The notes under the pieces are model-generated. The model saw only the letters and a list, made by a program, of their open reading frames with translations, ran no database searches and was not told where the DNA came from. DNA of 64,000 nt from assembly GCF_030159095.1 (NCBI RefSeq), contig NZ_BRXS01000002.1, positions 1 to 64,000 on the forward strand, given 5' to 3'. The position numbers and the translations under genes are program-made. Shown here in pieces: positions 52,321 to 60,036 of the stretch. The stretch is from Roseisolibacter agri. Lineage in GTDB: Bacteria > Gemmatimonadota > Gemmatimonadetes > Gemmatimonadales > Gemmatimonadaceae. Position 1 is the stretch's first letter. Each line of letters starts with the position of its first letter.

Positions 52321-52931
52321 CAGCCCTCCGTCGGGGTCACGGCGCCCGGTCCGGTGATCGGCGGCGCGTCCAGCGTGCCGTCCTGGCGCACGACGGTCGC
52401 GACGGAGCCCTTGGTCGAGAACACCGCGCCGCCCTCGGTCAGCGCGTCGCGCAGCGCGAGGCCGAGCGCCTTGAACGCCGCCTCGACGACGTGGTGGCGG
52501 TCGGTGCCGCGCAGCACGCGCACGTGCAGCGTCGCGCGCGCGTTGGCGGCGAAGCTCTGGAACCAGTGGTCGTACAGGCGCGCCGGCAGCTTCCCCGCGT
52601 ACCACGGCCGCCCGCCGATGTCGAGCGACACGTGCACGAGCGCGTCGTCCATCGGGATGGTGCGGTCGCCGTAGCGCGCGGCGGTCGGCGGCGCGAACGC
52701 GCGCAGCGCCTCGCCGAACGCGATCCCCACGTCCTCGATCAGGTGGTGCGCCATGTCGCCGCGCGCCTGCACGTCGAGGTCGAGCCCCGCGTAGCGCGCC
52801 AGCGTGATCAGCATGTGATCGAGGAACGTCGACGACGTGTCGACGCGCACCTGCGGCGCTTCCGGCCTCGCGGCGCGGGCGATGCGGATGGTGATCTGCG
52901 TTTCCTTGGTCTCGCGCGTTACCGTCGTCAT
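52320..52931 (-). CDS. hisB: Imidazoleglycerol-phosphate dehydratase
   Basis: A 203-residue monofunctional dehydratase for the IGP to imidazoleacetol-phosphate step. Manganese-binding motifs are FLDHMLITLARYAG near residue 37 and HHLIEDVGIAFGEAL near 62, with DHWFQSFAANARATLHV and the second RHHVVEAAFKALGLALRDAL near 156. The first His cluster reads HHLIED rather than the usual DDHHTVED, as in archaeal-type enzymes. No phosphatase domain is fused. A repeat-filled gap of 180 bases separates it from hisA. Confidence 0.94.
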   Translation of the reverse strand: MTTVTRETKETQITIRIARAARPEAPQVRVDTSSTFLDHMLITLARYAGLDLDVQARGDMAHHLIEDVGIAFGEALRAFAPPTAARYGDRTIPMDDALVHVSLDIGGRPWYAGKLPARLYDHWFQSFAANARATLHVRVLRGTDRHHVVEAAFKALGLALRDALTEGGAVFSTKGSVATVVRQDGTLDAPPITGPGAVTPTEG

Positions 52932-52970
52932 GGGGGAGGAGCTTGGTGTGCGGGCCTGGGATGTCGTCGT

Positions 52971-53106
52971 GCTGCGTGCTGCGTGCTGCGTGAGGGGCGT
53001 CCCGAGCGTAGCGAGGGACCTCGTATGCGTCACGCGTGGGACGCCTCTCGCCATGGAAAGCGGATCCCTCGCTACGCTCGGGATGACACCTCAACGGCAC
53101 GCAGCG
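52971..53106. repeat. Composite palindrome between hisA and hisB (class C arms around a CCCGAGCGTAGCGAGGGA dyad)
   Basis: GCTGCGT heptamers at 52971-52990 and a short CACGCAGCG complement at the right flank an inner inverted repeat. Its left arm is CCCGAGCGTAGCGAGGGA (about 53001-53018) and the right arm TCCCTCGCTACGCTCGGG (about 53065-53083), perfectly complementary over 18 bp. It lies inside the his operon transcript. Confidence 0.85.
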
Positions 53107-53111
53107 TCCCT

Positions 53112-53834
53112 TCAGTCCTCGTCATGGAACTCCTCGATGACCGCCCGCGGATCGAGCGCCCCGGTATAGAGGGCCATCCCCACGATCGCCCCCGCCACGC
53201 CGCGGTCCTGCAGCGCGCGCAGGTCGTTCGCGCTCGACACGCCGCCCGACGCGAACACGGGCACGTGCGACGCGTCCACCACGTCCTCCATCAGCGGCAG
53301 GTCGGTGCCCTGCATCTGCCCCTCCTTGTGCACCGCCGTCACCATCACCGCCGCCAGCGGCAGGTCCGCCAGCTCCTCGACGACGTCGGTCACGATGCGC
53401 GGCAGCGTCTGCGTCCAGCCGCGCGTCGTGATGCGGCGCTCGCGCACGTCCGCCGCGAGGATGATCTCGTGCGGGTAGCGCTCGGCCATCTCGCGCAGCC
53501 AGTCGGGGTCCTCGAGGCCGCGCGTGCCGACCACCACCGCGCTCGCGCCCGCGTCCAGCAGCCGCTCGATGTCGCTCTCGTCGCGCACGCCGCCGCCCAC
53601 CTGCACGACGTCGAAGCCGCCGTGCCGAACGATCTCCGCGACCGTCGCCGCGTTCGAGCCGCGGCCGGTCGCCGCGTCCAGGTCCACGACGTGGAGACGC
53701 CGGAAGCCGAGCCGCGCCCACTCGCGCGCGACCGCCAGCGGATCTTCCAGGCGCACGCGCTCGTCGGCGTACTCGCCGCCCACCAGCTGCACGCACGCGC
53801 CGTCGCGCAGGTCCACCGCGGGGATGACGATCAT
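53112..53834 (-). CDS. hisA: Phosphoribosylformimino-AICAR ribotide isomerase
   Basis: A 240-residue TIM barrel: MIVIPAVDLRDGACVQLVGGEY at the start with the catalytic Asp8, FRRLHVVDLDAATGRGSN near residue 43, VQVGGGVRDESDIERLLDAGASAVVVGTRGLEDP near 79, and ASGGVSSANDLRAL near 190, the HisA pattern. In GC-rich Gram-positives the PriA variant also serves tryptophan synthesis; that cannot be judged here. The ATG at 53834 overlaps the hisH stop by four bases. Confidence 0.95.
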   Translation of the reverse strand: MIVIPAVDLRDGACVQLVGGEYADERVRLEDPLAVAREWARLGFRRLHVVDLDAATGRGSNAATVAEIVRHGGFDVVQVGGGVRDESDIERLLDAGASAVVVGTRGLEDPDWLREMAERYPHEIILAADVRERRITTRGWTQTLPRIVTDVVEELADLPLAAVMVTAVHKEGQMQGTDLPLMEDVVDASHVPVFASGGVSSANDLRALQDRGVAGAIVGMALYTGALDPRAVIEEFHDED

Positions 53835-54490
53835 CGGTCGGGTCCGGACGATGTGGAAGCAGGCGTGTTCAGCGAGCGCACGAACGCGTCGATCATCGCG
53901 ACGCCCGGCGCGCTGCTCTTCTCGGGATGGAACTGCACGCCGACCGCGCGCGCGGCGCGCACGGCGGCGGGAAAGCGGTCGCCCTCGTGCTCGCTCCACG
54001 CGACCACCGACGCGTCGGCGTCCTCGGGGCGGCAGACGAAGCTGTTCGCGTAGTACGCGATCGTCAGCCCCGACACGGCGAGCAGCGGATCGGGCGCGCC
54101 GCCCGTGGGCTCGACGGTGTTCCAGCCGATCTGCGGCACGCGCTGCGCCTGGATGCGCGTCACGCGCCCCGGGATGAGGCCGAGCCCCTCGCCGGGTCCC
54201 TCGTCGCTGCCGTCGAACATCAGCTGCATGCCCAGGCAGATGCCGAGCGTGGGCAGGCCGGCGGCGATCGCGTCGCGCATCGCCTCGCGGCCAGGTGCGA
54301 GCCGCTCCGCGGCCGCCGCGAACGCGCCGACGCCCGGCAGCACCAGCGCGTCGGTGTCGCGCACCGCCGCCGCCGCGTCGGCCTCGATGCGCACCGCGGC
54401 GCCCGCGTGCTCCAGCGCCTTCGCCAGCGAGTGCAGGTTGCCGGCGCCGTAGTCGAACAGCGTGACACGCGGTGGATACACGGTCGTCAT
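53831..54490 (-). CDS. hisH: Imidazole glycerol phosphate synthase, glutamine amidotransferase subunit
   Basis: A 219-residue class I amidotransferase: LFDYGAGNLHSLAKALEHAG near residue 12, LVLPGVGAFA near 49, the nucleophile elbow LGICLGMQLMFDGSDEG with Cys near residue 85, and the His/Glu pair in GVQFHPEKSSAPG near 192. It supplies ammonia to HisF. Four-base overlaps with hisC and hisA genes show coupled translation. Confidence 0.95.
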   Translation of the reverse strand: MTTVYPPRVTLFDYGAGNLHSLAKALEHAGAAVRIEADAAAAVRDTDALVLPGVGAFAAAAERLAPGREAMRDAIAAGLPTLGICLGMQLMFDGSDEGPGEGLGLIPGRVTRIQAQRVPQIGWNTVEPTGGAPDPLLAVSGLTIAYYANSFVCRPEDADASVVAWSEHEGDRFPAAVRAARAVGVQFHPEKSSAPGVAMIDAFVRSLNTPASTSSGPDR

Positions 54491-55629
54491 CGCATCCCCT
54501 CCAGCACGGCCGCCAGCGCGTCGAGGAACGCGCGCTGCACGGGCTCGGGCCCGGCGTTGATGCGCAGCCCCTCGCCGCCGCTCGCCGCCAGCGCGGGCAC
54601 CGCGCTGGGAAGCGCGGTCGGCAGCCCGGTGAACACGCGCACGCCGACGTCGAAGCGCGCGCGCAGCTGCTCGGCCACCGCGCGCGCGCGCGGCACCGGC
54701 ACGAACGCGAAGTGCGCCGCCGACGGCGCCGGCGCGAGGCCGAGCGCGCGCAGGCCGTCCTCCAGGCGCACGCGCTGCGCGACGGCGAGGCGCGCGTGCG
54801 TCTCCACCCAGCGCCGCGCGTCGTCCACGTCGTCGAGCGCCGCGAGCACGCCCTTCTCCGCGGGATACGTGACCTTGAACGGCCCGCGCGCCTTCTCGAC
54901 CTCGCGGATGATCGTCGGATGCCCCACGCCGTAGCCCACGCGCAGCCCCGCGAGGCCGAACGCCTTGCTCAGCGTGCGCAGCGCCAGCACGCGCCCCATC
55001 CCGGGCGCCTCGGGCGTGAACACCTCGGCCCGCGCGTCGGGGTCGGCGAGCACGTACTCCGCGTACGCTTCGTCGATGATGACGAGCCCGCGCGCGCCCG
55101 CGACCACGCGCCGCAGCGTCTCGCGCGCCACCGGCGTGGCGGTCGGGTTGTTGGGCGAGCACAGGTAGATGATGGCCGCGTCGAGCGCGAGCAGCGCGTC
55201 GGCGTCCACCGCGTAGTCGTCGCCGGCGAGCGGCACGCCGACCGGCTCCATGCCATTGGCGCGCGCGTACACCGGCACCATCGAGAACGTCGGCGCCGCG
55301 TGCGCGACGATGCCGCCCGGCTCCGCGAACGCGCGCAGCGCGCAGTCGATGACGTCATCGGAGCCGCAGCCCGTCACGATCTCGTCGGGCGCGACGCCCG
55401 CGTACGCGGCGAGCGGCGCCTTCAGCTCCGCGTTGTAGAGCGCGGGATAGTGCGCGATCGTCTCGACGGTCGACGCGCGCACCGCCGCGACGGCCGCCGG
55501 CGGCGCGCCCCAGAGGTTGATTGTGTCGGAGACGTCGGTCGCGCAGGGCGCGGTGCCCGGCGCGTAGAGCGGGATGCGCTCGTAGCCGGCGCGCGTCGGT
55601 GGAGCGGCGATCGTGCTGGCGTCACTCAT
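54487..55629 (-). CDS. hisC: Histidinol-phosphate aminotransferase
   Basis: A 380-residue fold-type I PLP aminotransferase, with NLWGAPPAAVAAVR near residue 38, GCGSDDVIDCALRAFAEPG near 85, YLCSPNNPTATP near 155, VIIDEAYAEYV near 183 and the PLP-lysine motif ALRTLSKAFGLAGLRVGYG near 216. It converts imidazoleacetol phosphate to histidinol phosphate. The start at 55629 overlaps the hisD 3' end by eight bases; a longer ATG at 55656 lies further inside hisD. Aminotransferases of this class can act on other aromatic keto acids, but the operon fixes the role. Confidence 0.94.
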   Translation of the reverse strand: MSDASTIAAPPTRAGYERIPLYAPGTAPCATDVSDTINLWGAPPAAVAAVRASTVETIAHYPALYNAELKAPLAAYAGVAPDEIVTGCGSDDVIDCALRAFAEPGGIVAHAAPTFSMVPVYARANGMEPVGVPLAGDDYAVDADALLALDAAIIYLCSPNNPTATPVARETLRRVVAGARGLVIIDEAYAEYVLADPDARAEVFTPEAPGMGRVLALRTLSKAFGLAGLRVGYGVGHPTIIREVEKARGPFKVTYPAEKGVLAALDDVDDARRWVETHARLAVAQRVRLEDGLRALGLAPAPSAAHFAFVPVPRARAVAEQLRARFDVGVRVFTGLPTALPSAVPALAASGGEGLRINAGPEPVQRAFLDALAAVLEGMR

Positions 55630-57169
55630 CGCCCGCCTCCTCGCGCTCGTCGGCACTCGCCTCGCGGATGTCCTTCACGCGCTTCCGGAACGCCCGCTCC
55701 CGCAGCCGCGTCCGCCCCCCATCGCGGTCCTTCATCCACGCGCGCGCCGCCGCCGCGTGGCCCGGCAGCCCCTCCGCGTCGGCGAAGCGGCCCACGTCCC
55801 ACGCCAGCTTGTTCGCCGCCTGCGGCGTCACGCGCTGGTACGTCGTCCAGCGCACGAAGTCGAGCGTCGACAGCCCCGAGTAGCTGCGCGCCAGCCCGCC
55901 CGTCGGCAGCACGTGGTTCGCACCCGTCATGTAGTCGCCGTACGCGACGCTGCTCGTCTCGCCCACGAACACCGTGCCCGTGTTGCGCACGCGCGCCAGC
56001 ACCAGCTTCTGCTCCGGCTCCCCGATCGCCAGCAGCAGGTGCTCCGCCGCGTAGTCGGTCGCGAACGCCGCCGCCTCGTCGTACGTCTGCGCGACCAGCA
56101 CGCCGCCCTGCGCGCCGAGCGCCGCCTCCACGATGTCACGCCGCGCGGCGTCGGGCACCAGGTCGGCGAGCGCGGCGACCACCTGCTCCGCCGTCTCGTC
56201 GCCCACCGCCACGCACACCACGGCCGCCAGCGGATCGTGCTCGGCCTGGGCGATCATCTCGCGCGCGACGGTCACCGGGTCGGCCGTGTGGTCCGCGATC
56301 GCGAGCAGCTCGCTGGGCCCCGCGGGGCTGTCGATCGCGCAGACGCTCGACACCTGCGCCTTCGCCTCCGCGACGTACGCGTTGCCGGGGCCGACGATGC
56401 GGTCCACGCGCGGCACGCTCTCGGTGCCGTAGGCCAGCGCCGCGATCGCGCCCGCGCCGCCGATCGCGAACACGCGGTCGACGCCGGCCAGCGCGGCGGC
56501 GGCCAGCACGACGGCGGACGGCAGGCCATCGGGCCCTGGCGGCGAGCAGAGGACGACCTCCTCGACGCCCGCGACCTTCGCCGGCACGACGCCCATGATG
56601 ACGCTGCTCGGATACGCGGCGCGGCCGCCGGGCGCGTACACGCCCACGCGCCGCAGCGGATCGGGGCGGCGCCCGACGACGATGCCCGGCTCCGGCTCGA
56701 CCTCGGTCGCCTTGGGCTTGAACGCCGCGTGGACGGTGCGGACGTTGGCGATGGTGCGCTCCATCGCGCGCATCAGCCCCGCGTCCAGCTCCTCCAGCGC
56801 GGCGCGCCACTCGGCGCGCGGCACCTCGAGCGCCGTCAGCTCCGCGCCGTCGAACTCGCGCGCCATCGCGCGCAGCGCCGCGTCGCCCTCGCGCCGCACG
56901 CGCGCGACGATGTCGGTCGTGCGCGCGCGGATCGCGGGATCGCCGGTACCCGCACGGTCGCACAGCAGCCGGCGCTCGTCGCCCGCGAGCGCGTCGATCC
57001 GGCCGACGAAGCGCAGCCGCACCTCGCCGGGCGCGTCGTCGTCCTCGCCGCCCTCTGGCGACAGCGGCACGCCCGCCTCCGCCGCCGCCTGCCGCAGGTC
57101 GTACGCGATCCCGGCCGAGACGAACTCGCCCTCGCGCGCCGCCTGCTCCTCCTCACGCTTCCGCGCCAT
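55622..57169 (-). CDS. hisD: Histidinol dehydrogenase with N-terminal extension
   Basis: A 515-residue zinc enzyme for the last two oxidation steps. Motifs: VGVYAPGGRAAYPSSVIMGVVPAKVAGV near residue 175, GGAGAIAALAYGTESVPRVDRIVGPGN near 237, the zinc/catalytic region QAEHDPLA near 308, NHVLPTGGLARSYSGLSTLDFVR near 420. Typical HisD is about 430 residues; here there is a charged extension of roughly 60-80 residues (KREEEQAAREGEF, then GGEDDDAPGE). The ATG at 57169 is chosen over 57208 because the latter overlaps the repeat-containing gap without adding a binding site. Confidence 0.95.
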   Translation of the reverse strand: MARKREEEQAAREGEFVSAGIAYDLRQAAAEAGVPLSPEGGEDDDAPGEVRLRFVGRIDALAGDERRLLCDRAGTGDPAIRARTTDIVARVRREGDAALRAMAREFDGAELTALEVPRAEWRAALEELDAGLMRAMERTIANVRTVHAAFKPKATEVEPEPGIVVGRRPDPLRRVGVYAPGGRAAYPSSVIMGVVPAKVAGVEEVVLCSPPGPDGLPSAVVLAAAALAGVDRVFAIGGAGAIAALAYGTESVPRVDRIVGPGNAYVAEAKAQVSSVCAIDSPAGPSELLAIADHTADPVTVAREMIAQAEHDPLAAVVCVAVGDETAEQVVAALADLVPDAARRDIVEAALGAQGGVLVAQTYDEAAAFATDYAAEHLLLAIGEPEQKLVLARVRNTGTVFVGETSSVAYGDYMTGANHVLPTGGLARSYSGLSTLDFVRWTTYQRVTPQAANKLAWDVGRFADAEGLPGHAAAARAWMKDRDGGRTRLRERAFRKRVKDIREASADEREEAGDE

Positions 57170-57205
57170 CACCACGCTCCGTGTCCAGTTCCGCCCCACC
57201 CGTCC

Positions 57206-57260
57206 CACGCTTCATCGTCTTCCGCCGTTCCGTCTTCCGCCGTTCCGTCCTCCGCCCCAT
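57206..57260. repeat. Half class B element between hisG and hisD
   Basis: Three consecutive 15-nt units (TTCCGCCGTTCCGTC type) form a single arm like the right arms of the full class B palindromes; the opposite arm is missing. The hisG stop (57269-57271) is eight bases away. It is a solo arm, either a remnant of an excised palindrome or an incipient one. Confidence 0.75.
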
Positions 57261-57268
57261 CGCGCTCT

Positions 57269-58183
57269 TCAAGGCATGAGGCGCTCGATCCGCGTCACCA
57301 GGATCCCCTCGCCCCCCAGCGACTTCAGCTGCGCGATCGTGCGGTAGATCGACGCCGCGGGCACCACCGCGTGCACCGCCACGTACGCGGAGGTCCCCAC
57401 CGCGCCGCCGTTCAGCAGGTCGATGACCGTCGGGCCGTTGAGCCCCGGGAGTACCTGCTTGACCCGTTCCAGCGCCTCGCGCGGGACGTTGGCCATCACG
57501 TAGCGCTTGCCCCGCGCGCGCAGCACCGACTCCAGCGCCATGACCAGCTCGTCGAGCGCGCGCTGCTTGTCGGTGGGCGTCTCGCCCGCGGCGGCCAGCG
57601 CGCCGGGCGCGGCGATGAGGCGCGCGCTCGACTCCAGCACCGTGGCGACCTCGCGCAGGCCGTTCATCTTGAGCGTCGAGCCGGTCGACGTGAGGTCCAC
57701 GATGACGTCCGCGATGCCGAGGTGGGGAGCGATCTCGACGGCGCCGGAGATCGGGACCAGCGTCACCGCCTGGCCGCGCTCCTCGAAGAACTGCCGCGTG
57801 ACGCCCGGGAAGACCGTCGCCACGCGCACCGCGCCCGCGCCCGTCGGCCCGAACGCGTCGAGGTCGTCGGCGGTGCGCACGCGCGAGTCCTCGCGCGCCG
57901 CCAGCACCACGCGGCAGCGGCCGAAGCCCAGGTCGAGCAGCGCGCTCAGCGCACGCCCCGACTCGCACACCAGGTCCCACCCGGTGACGCCCGCGTCGGC
58001 CGCGCCGTCGGCGACGAACTCGGGGATGTCCTGCGCGCGGACGAAGATCGCCTCGAACTCGCCGCCGAGCGACGCGGTGAGCGCGCGGTCGCCCCGCACG
58101 CGGACCTCGAGCCCGGCGTCGTTGAACAGCTCGCGGGCTTCCTCGGCGAGGCGGCCCTTGTTGGGGAGTGCGATGCGGAGCAT
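57269..58183 (-). CDS. hisG: ATP phosphoribosyltransferase, long form
   Basis: A 304-residue HisG of the long type, the first enzyme of the pathway: LRIALPNKGRLAEEARELFNDAG at the start, the phosphoribosyl-binding region ATVFPGVTRQFFEERG near residue 119 and VPISGAVEIAPHLGIADVIVDLTSTGSTLKMNGL near 142, followed by a ~80-residue C-terminal regulatory domain (ARGKRYVMANVPREALERVKQVLPGLNGPTV) for feedback inhibition by histidine. No hisZ is therefore needed. It is the first structural gene behind the leader peptide and attenuator. Confidence 0.96.
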   Translation of the reverse strand: MLRIALPNKGRLAEEARELFNDAGLEVRVRGDRALTASLGGEFEAIFVRAQDIPEFVADGAADAGVTGWDLVCESGRALSALLDLGFGRCRVVLAAREDSRVRTADDLDAFGPTGAGAVRVATVFPGVTRQFFEERGQAVTLVPISGAVEIAPHLGIADVIVDLTSTGSTLKMNGLREVATVLESSARLIAAPGALAAAGETPTDKQRALDELVMALESVLRARGKRYVMANVPREALERVKQVLPGLNGPTVIDLLNGGAVGTSAYVAVHAVVPAASIYRTIAQLKSLGGEGILVTRIERLMP

Positions 58184-58231
58184 GGCGCGGTGGCGCGTGT
58201 GGGACGGCGGGCGCGTGGCGCGGCCCGCGGC

Positions 58232-58266
58232 AAAACGAAAACGGCCCGTCCGGTGAGGACGGGCCG
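58232..58266 (-). terminator. his attenuator terminator
   Basis: On the minus strand a perfect 10-bp stem, CGGCCCGTCC and GGACGGGCCG with a five-base loop, is followed by TTTTCGTTTT. It lies between the histidine-rich leader peptide and hisG, 48 bases before the hisG ATG. The eight bases CGGGCCGC in leader codons 17-19 can pair with the 5' side of this stem and would serve as antiterminator. Confidence 0.88.
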
Positions 58267-58306
58267 CAGCGAGTGGCGAGCGGTGGTGTCGGCGGCGGTC
58301 GCCGTC

Positions 58307-58387
58307 TCACCCACACGCGCACGGCACGCCGCGGCCCGGACGGCCGTGACGATGATGCGCATGATGGTGGCGGGGCGCGAGCGACAT
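58307..58387 (-). CDS. hisL: his operon leader peptide (His-rich, 26 residues)
   Basis: A 26-codon frame from ATG 58387 to TGA 58307 whose residues 7-14 read HHHAHHRH, six histidines out of eight. It sits 120 bases upstream of hisG and is followed by an intrinsic terminator, the exact arrangement of ribosome-mediated attenuation of his operons known from enterobacteria and others. The codons just after the His block (Pro-Gly-Arg, CGGGCCGC) can pair with the terminator's 5' arm. A ribosome stalled for lack of charged tRNA-His would leave that segment free and let hisG be transcribed. TAGCTT ends seven bases before the ATG, so the leader message itself is probably leaderless. Confidence 0.9.
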   Translation of the reverse strand: MSLAPRHHHAHHRHGRPGRGVPCACG

Positions 58388-58394
58388 GGGGCGG

Positions 58395-58400
58395 AAGCTA
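58395..58400 (-). promoter_or_regulatory. TAGCTT -10 hexamer of the his operon
   Basis: The minus strand reads TAGCTT ending seven bases before the leader-peptide ATG. The same hexamer with the same spacing precedes the genes at 18722 and 24495. Confidence 0.55.
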
Positions 58401-58744
58401 GGCGGGCACGTGGCCCGTGGGAAGGGCGCGCGTGGCGCGGCGGGAGTCGATGGCCCGCGAACCCGCATGGCGTACGGCTTCCCGGAGGGTGCGGGTGTGC
58501 AGGCCGCGTGGCGCCTGGCCTTGCGCGCGGCCGGCACCGCGGCGAGACTGCCGCCCGCCGCGCCGCGCCGCACGCGCGACGCGCCTGTTGCGCGTGACGC
58601 GCGTTGCGCGACGGGCGGGCCGCGCGTCCTGCGCGCGGCTGCTGCGCGTCGGCCGTGCCGTGCTCGATGCACTGCCGCTCCCACCTCACCGCCATGGTCG
58701 CCGGCGCGGTGCCGGCGGCCCCCACCCCTGCCCGAGGTCGCCCC
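58401..58744. other. Divergent intergenic region between his leader and HU gene
   Basis: Besides the his promoter at its left end, I see no gene. The stretch is GC-rich and holds repeated CGCGACGC/GCGCGT words around 58560-58660. Upstream regulatory sequences of the HU gene should lie here, but no convincing -10 was found. Confidence 0.4.
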
Positions 58745-59047
58745 ATGAACAAGGCCGAACTGATCCAGCACATCGCCGACGAGCACGAGCTCTCGCGCGC
58801 GCAGGCGCAGCGCATCATCAACAGCATGTTCGACCCGAACACCGGCGTGATCGCGAAGGCGCTCAAGAAGGGCGACTCGGTCTCGATCACCGGCTTCGGC
58901 ACGTTCGAGCAGCGCAAGCGCGGCGCCCGCACGTTCCGCAACCCGCAGACGGGCGAGCCCGTGAAGGCGAAGGCGAGCAAGGTCCCGGCGTTCCGCGCCG
59001 GCGCGACGCTCAAGGGCACCGTCCGCGGCACCGCCAAGGGCAAGTGA
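58745..59047 (+). CDS. hup: HU-family nucleoid protein
   Basis: A 100-residue HU/IHF-family DNA-binding protein: MNKAELIQHIADEHELSRAQAQRIINSMFD, then GDSVSITGFGTFEQRKRGARTFRNPQTGEPV, the DNA-clamping beta-arm, and VPAFRAGATLKGTV. It is slightly longer than the classical 90 residues, with a Lys/Gly tail. It compacts the chromosome and supports replication and recombination. The start at 58745 gives the canonical HU N-terminus; a longer frame upstream is not HU-like. A strong inverted repeat terminator follows. Confidence 0.94.
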   Translation: MNKAELIQHIADEHELSRAQAQRIINSMFDPNTGVIAKALKKGDSVSITGFGTFEQRKRGARTFRNPQTGEPVKAKASKVPAFRAGATLKGTVRGTAKGK

Positions 59048-59117
59048 GCCACGCGTGAGCCGCACCGACGGCTCACCGGCACGTCCCGCAGTTACCGCAC
59101 GTCCCGCACGTCCCGAA

Positions 59118-59150
59118 CGCCCGGTCGGCAGCTGCCGACCGGGCGTTTCG
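59118..59150 (+). terminator. Intrinsic terminator after HU gene
   Basis: A perfect 14-bp-arm palindrome, CGCCCGGTCGGCAG and its complement, is followed by TTTCG. It is preceded by short CACGTCCCG direct repeats at 59080-59116. Confidence 0.75.
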
Positions 59151-59241
59151 CGTCGGGTGCGGTGACGGCGCGACGGTGTGGCGTCGATCACGCGGCGCGG
59201 CACCAGGTCTGCACCGGGGCCGCACCGCGCCTGCGGTTCCA

Positions 59242-59270
59242 TTGCTTTCATTCCGGGGCGCGCATAGCAT
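59242..59270 (+). promoter_or_regulatory. Candidate promoter of the cupredoxin lipoprotein gene
   Basis: TTGCTT (59242) and TAGCAT (59265) are separated by 17 bases, 84 bases before the ATG, in the most AT-rich part of the gap. Confidence 0.4.
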
Positions 59271-59353
59271 TCCGCTGCTGCCGGGGACGCTCGGCGGCCC
59301 GGTCGCACATGGTGTGCGCATCGGCTCAGTACGGCCTTTGGAGGCTTCCTTAC

Positions 59354-59863
59354 ATGCGTTTCAGCGCTTTTGCGTTTGCGGCCAGCGCGCTCGTGCTCGC
59401 GGCTTGCGGTGGTGAGAAGGCGGCGTCGGCGGATTCGGCGGCGGCGCCGACGACGGATTCGGCGGCGGTCGCGGCTCCGGCCCCGACGGCCGACGCGGGT
59501 GCGACGGCCACGGCGGCTCCGGCCACCGGCCAGACGCACGAGGTCAAGATGGTCGGCGACGAGAAGGGCTACCGCTTCGAGCCGGCCGACCTCAAGGTCA
59601 AGGCGGGCGACGCCGTGAAGTTCACGATGGTCTCGGGTGGCCCGCACGACGTCTCGTTCGACGAGGCCGCGATCCCGGCCGCCGGCAAGGCGCAGCTGAC
59701 GGCGAACATCCCGAACCCGTCCGCGCCGCTCAAGTCGCAGATGCTGCTCAACCCGAACGAGACGATCACGATCAGCTTCGCGAACGTCGCGCCGGGCGCG
59801 TACAACTACCACTGCACGCCGCACCTCGCGATGGGGATGAAGGGCGTGATCACGGTCGAGTAA
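59354..59863 (+). CDS. Plastocyanin/azurin-family copper-binding lipoprotein
   Basis: A 169-residue protein with a lipobox (ALVLAAC, Cys about residue 18), an Ala/Ser/Thr/Asp-rich linker (~20-58), and a cupredoxin domain from about 62. The type 1 copper ligands are visible: His in SGGPHDVSF near residue 99, Cys and His in YNYHCTPHLAMGMKG near 153-156, and Met shortly after. It would carry electrons in the periplasm, a possible acceptor for dehydrogenases or cytochromes. GGAGG lies nine bases before the ATG at 59354. A strong inverted repeat follows the gene. Confidence 0.9.
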   Translation: MRFSAFAFAASALVLAACGGEKAASADSAAAPTTDSAAVAAPAPTADAGATATAAPATGQTHEVKMVGDEKGYRFEPADLKVKAGDAVKFTMVSGGPHDVSFDEAAIPAAGKAQLTANIPNPSAPLKSQMLLNPNETITISFANVAPGAYNYHCTPHLAMGMKGVITVE

Positions 59864-59896
59864 GACCGCACGATCCTCGCAGTGCCCGCAGTCGCG

Positions 59897-59930
59897 AAGG
59901 CGCCGGCCCACCAGGGCCGGCGCCTTCGTC
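59897..59930 (+). terminator. Terminator-like hairpin after the cupredoxin gene
   Basis: AAGGCGCCGGCCC and GGGCCGGCGCCTT form a perfect 13-bp stem with a four-base loop. The following TCGTCG is a weak U-tract, so termination may be only partly intrinsic. Confidence 0.6.
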
Positions 59931-60036
59931 GTCCCGGGGCACGGCGGGCGAGCGAGGTGCGTTGAGGTGCGGCGTCGCCCTTGCCGCTGCGAGGGACCCA
60001 CGCGACGCTCGACGCTCACCGCTCGACGCTGCCTCC

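Noticed and set aside
59073-59321. Small minus-strand frame ending in Cys-Gly-Thr repeats
   Set aside because: The repeat comes from CACGTCCCG direct repeats next to the HU terminator. The frame lacks a binding site and runs through the terminator palindrome.
58307-60019. 570-residue minus-strand open frame covering HU, cupredoxin and uvsE upstream sequence
   Set aside because: It is antisense to HU and the cupredoxin gene. Only its last 26 codons (the His leader peptide) are meaningful, and they have their own start and promoter.
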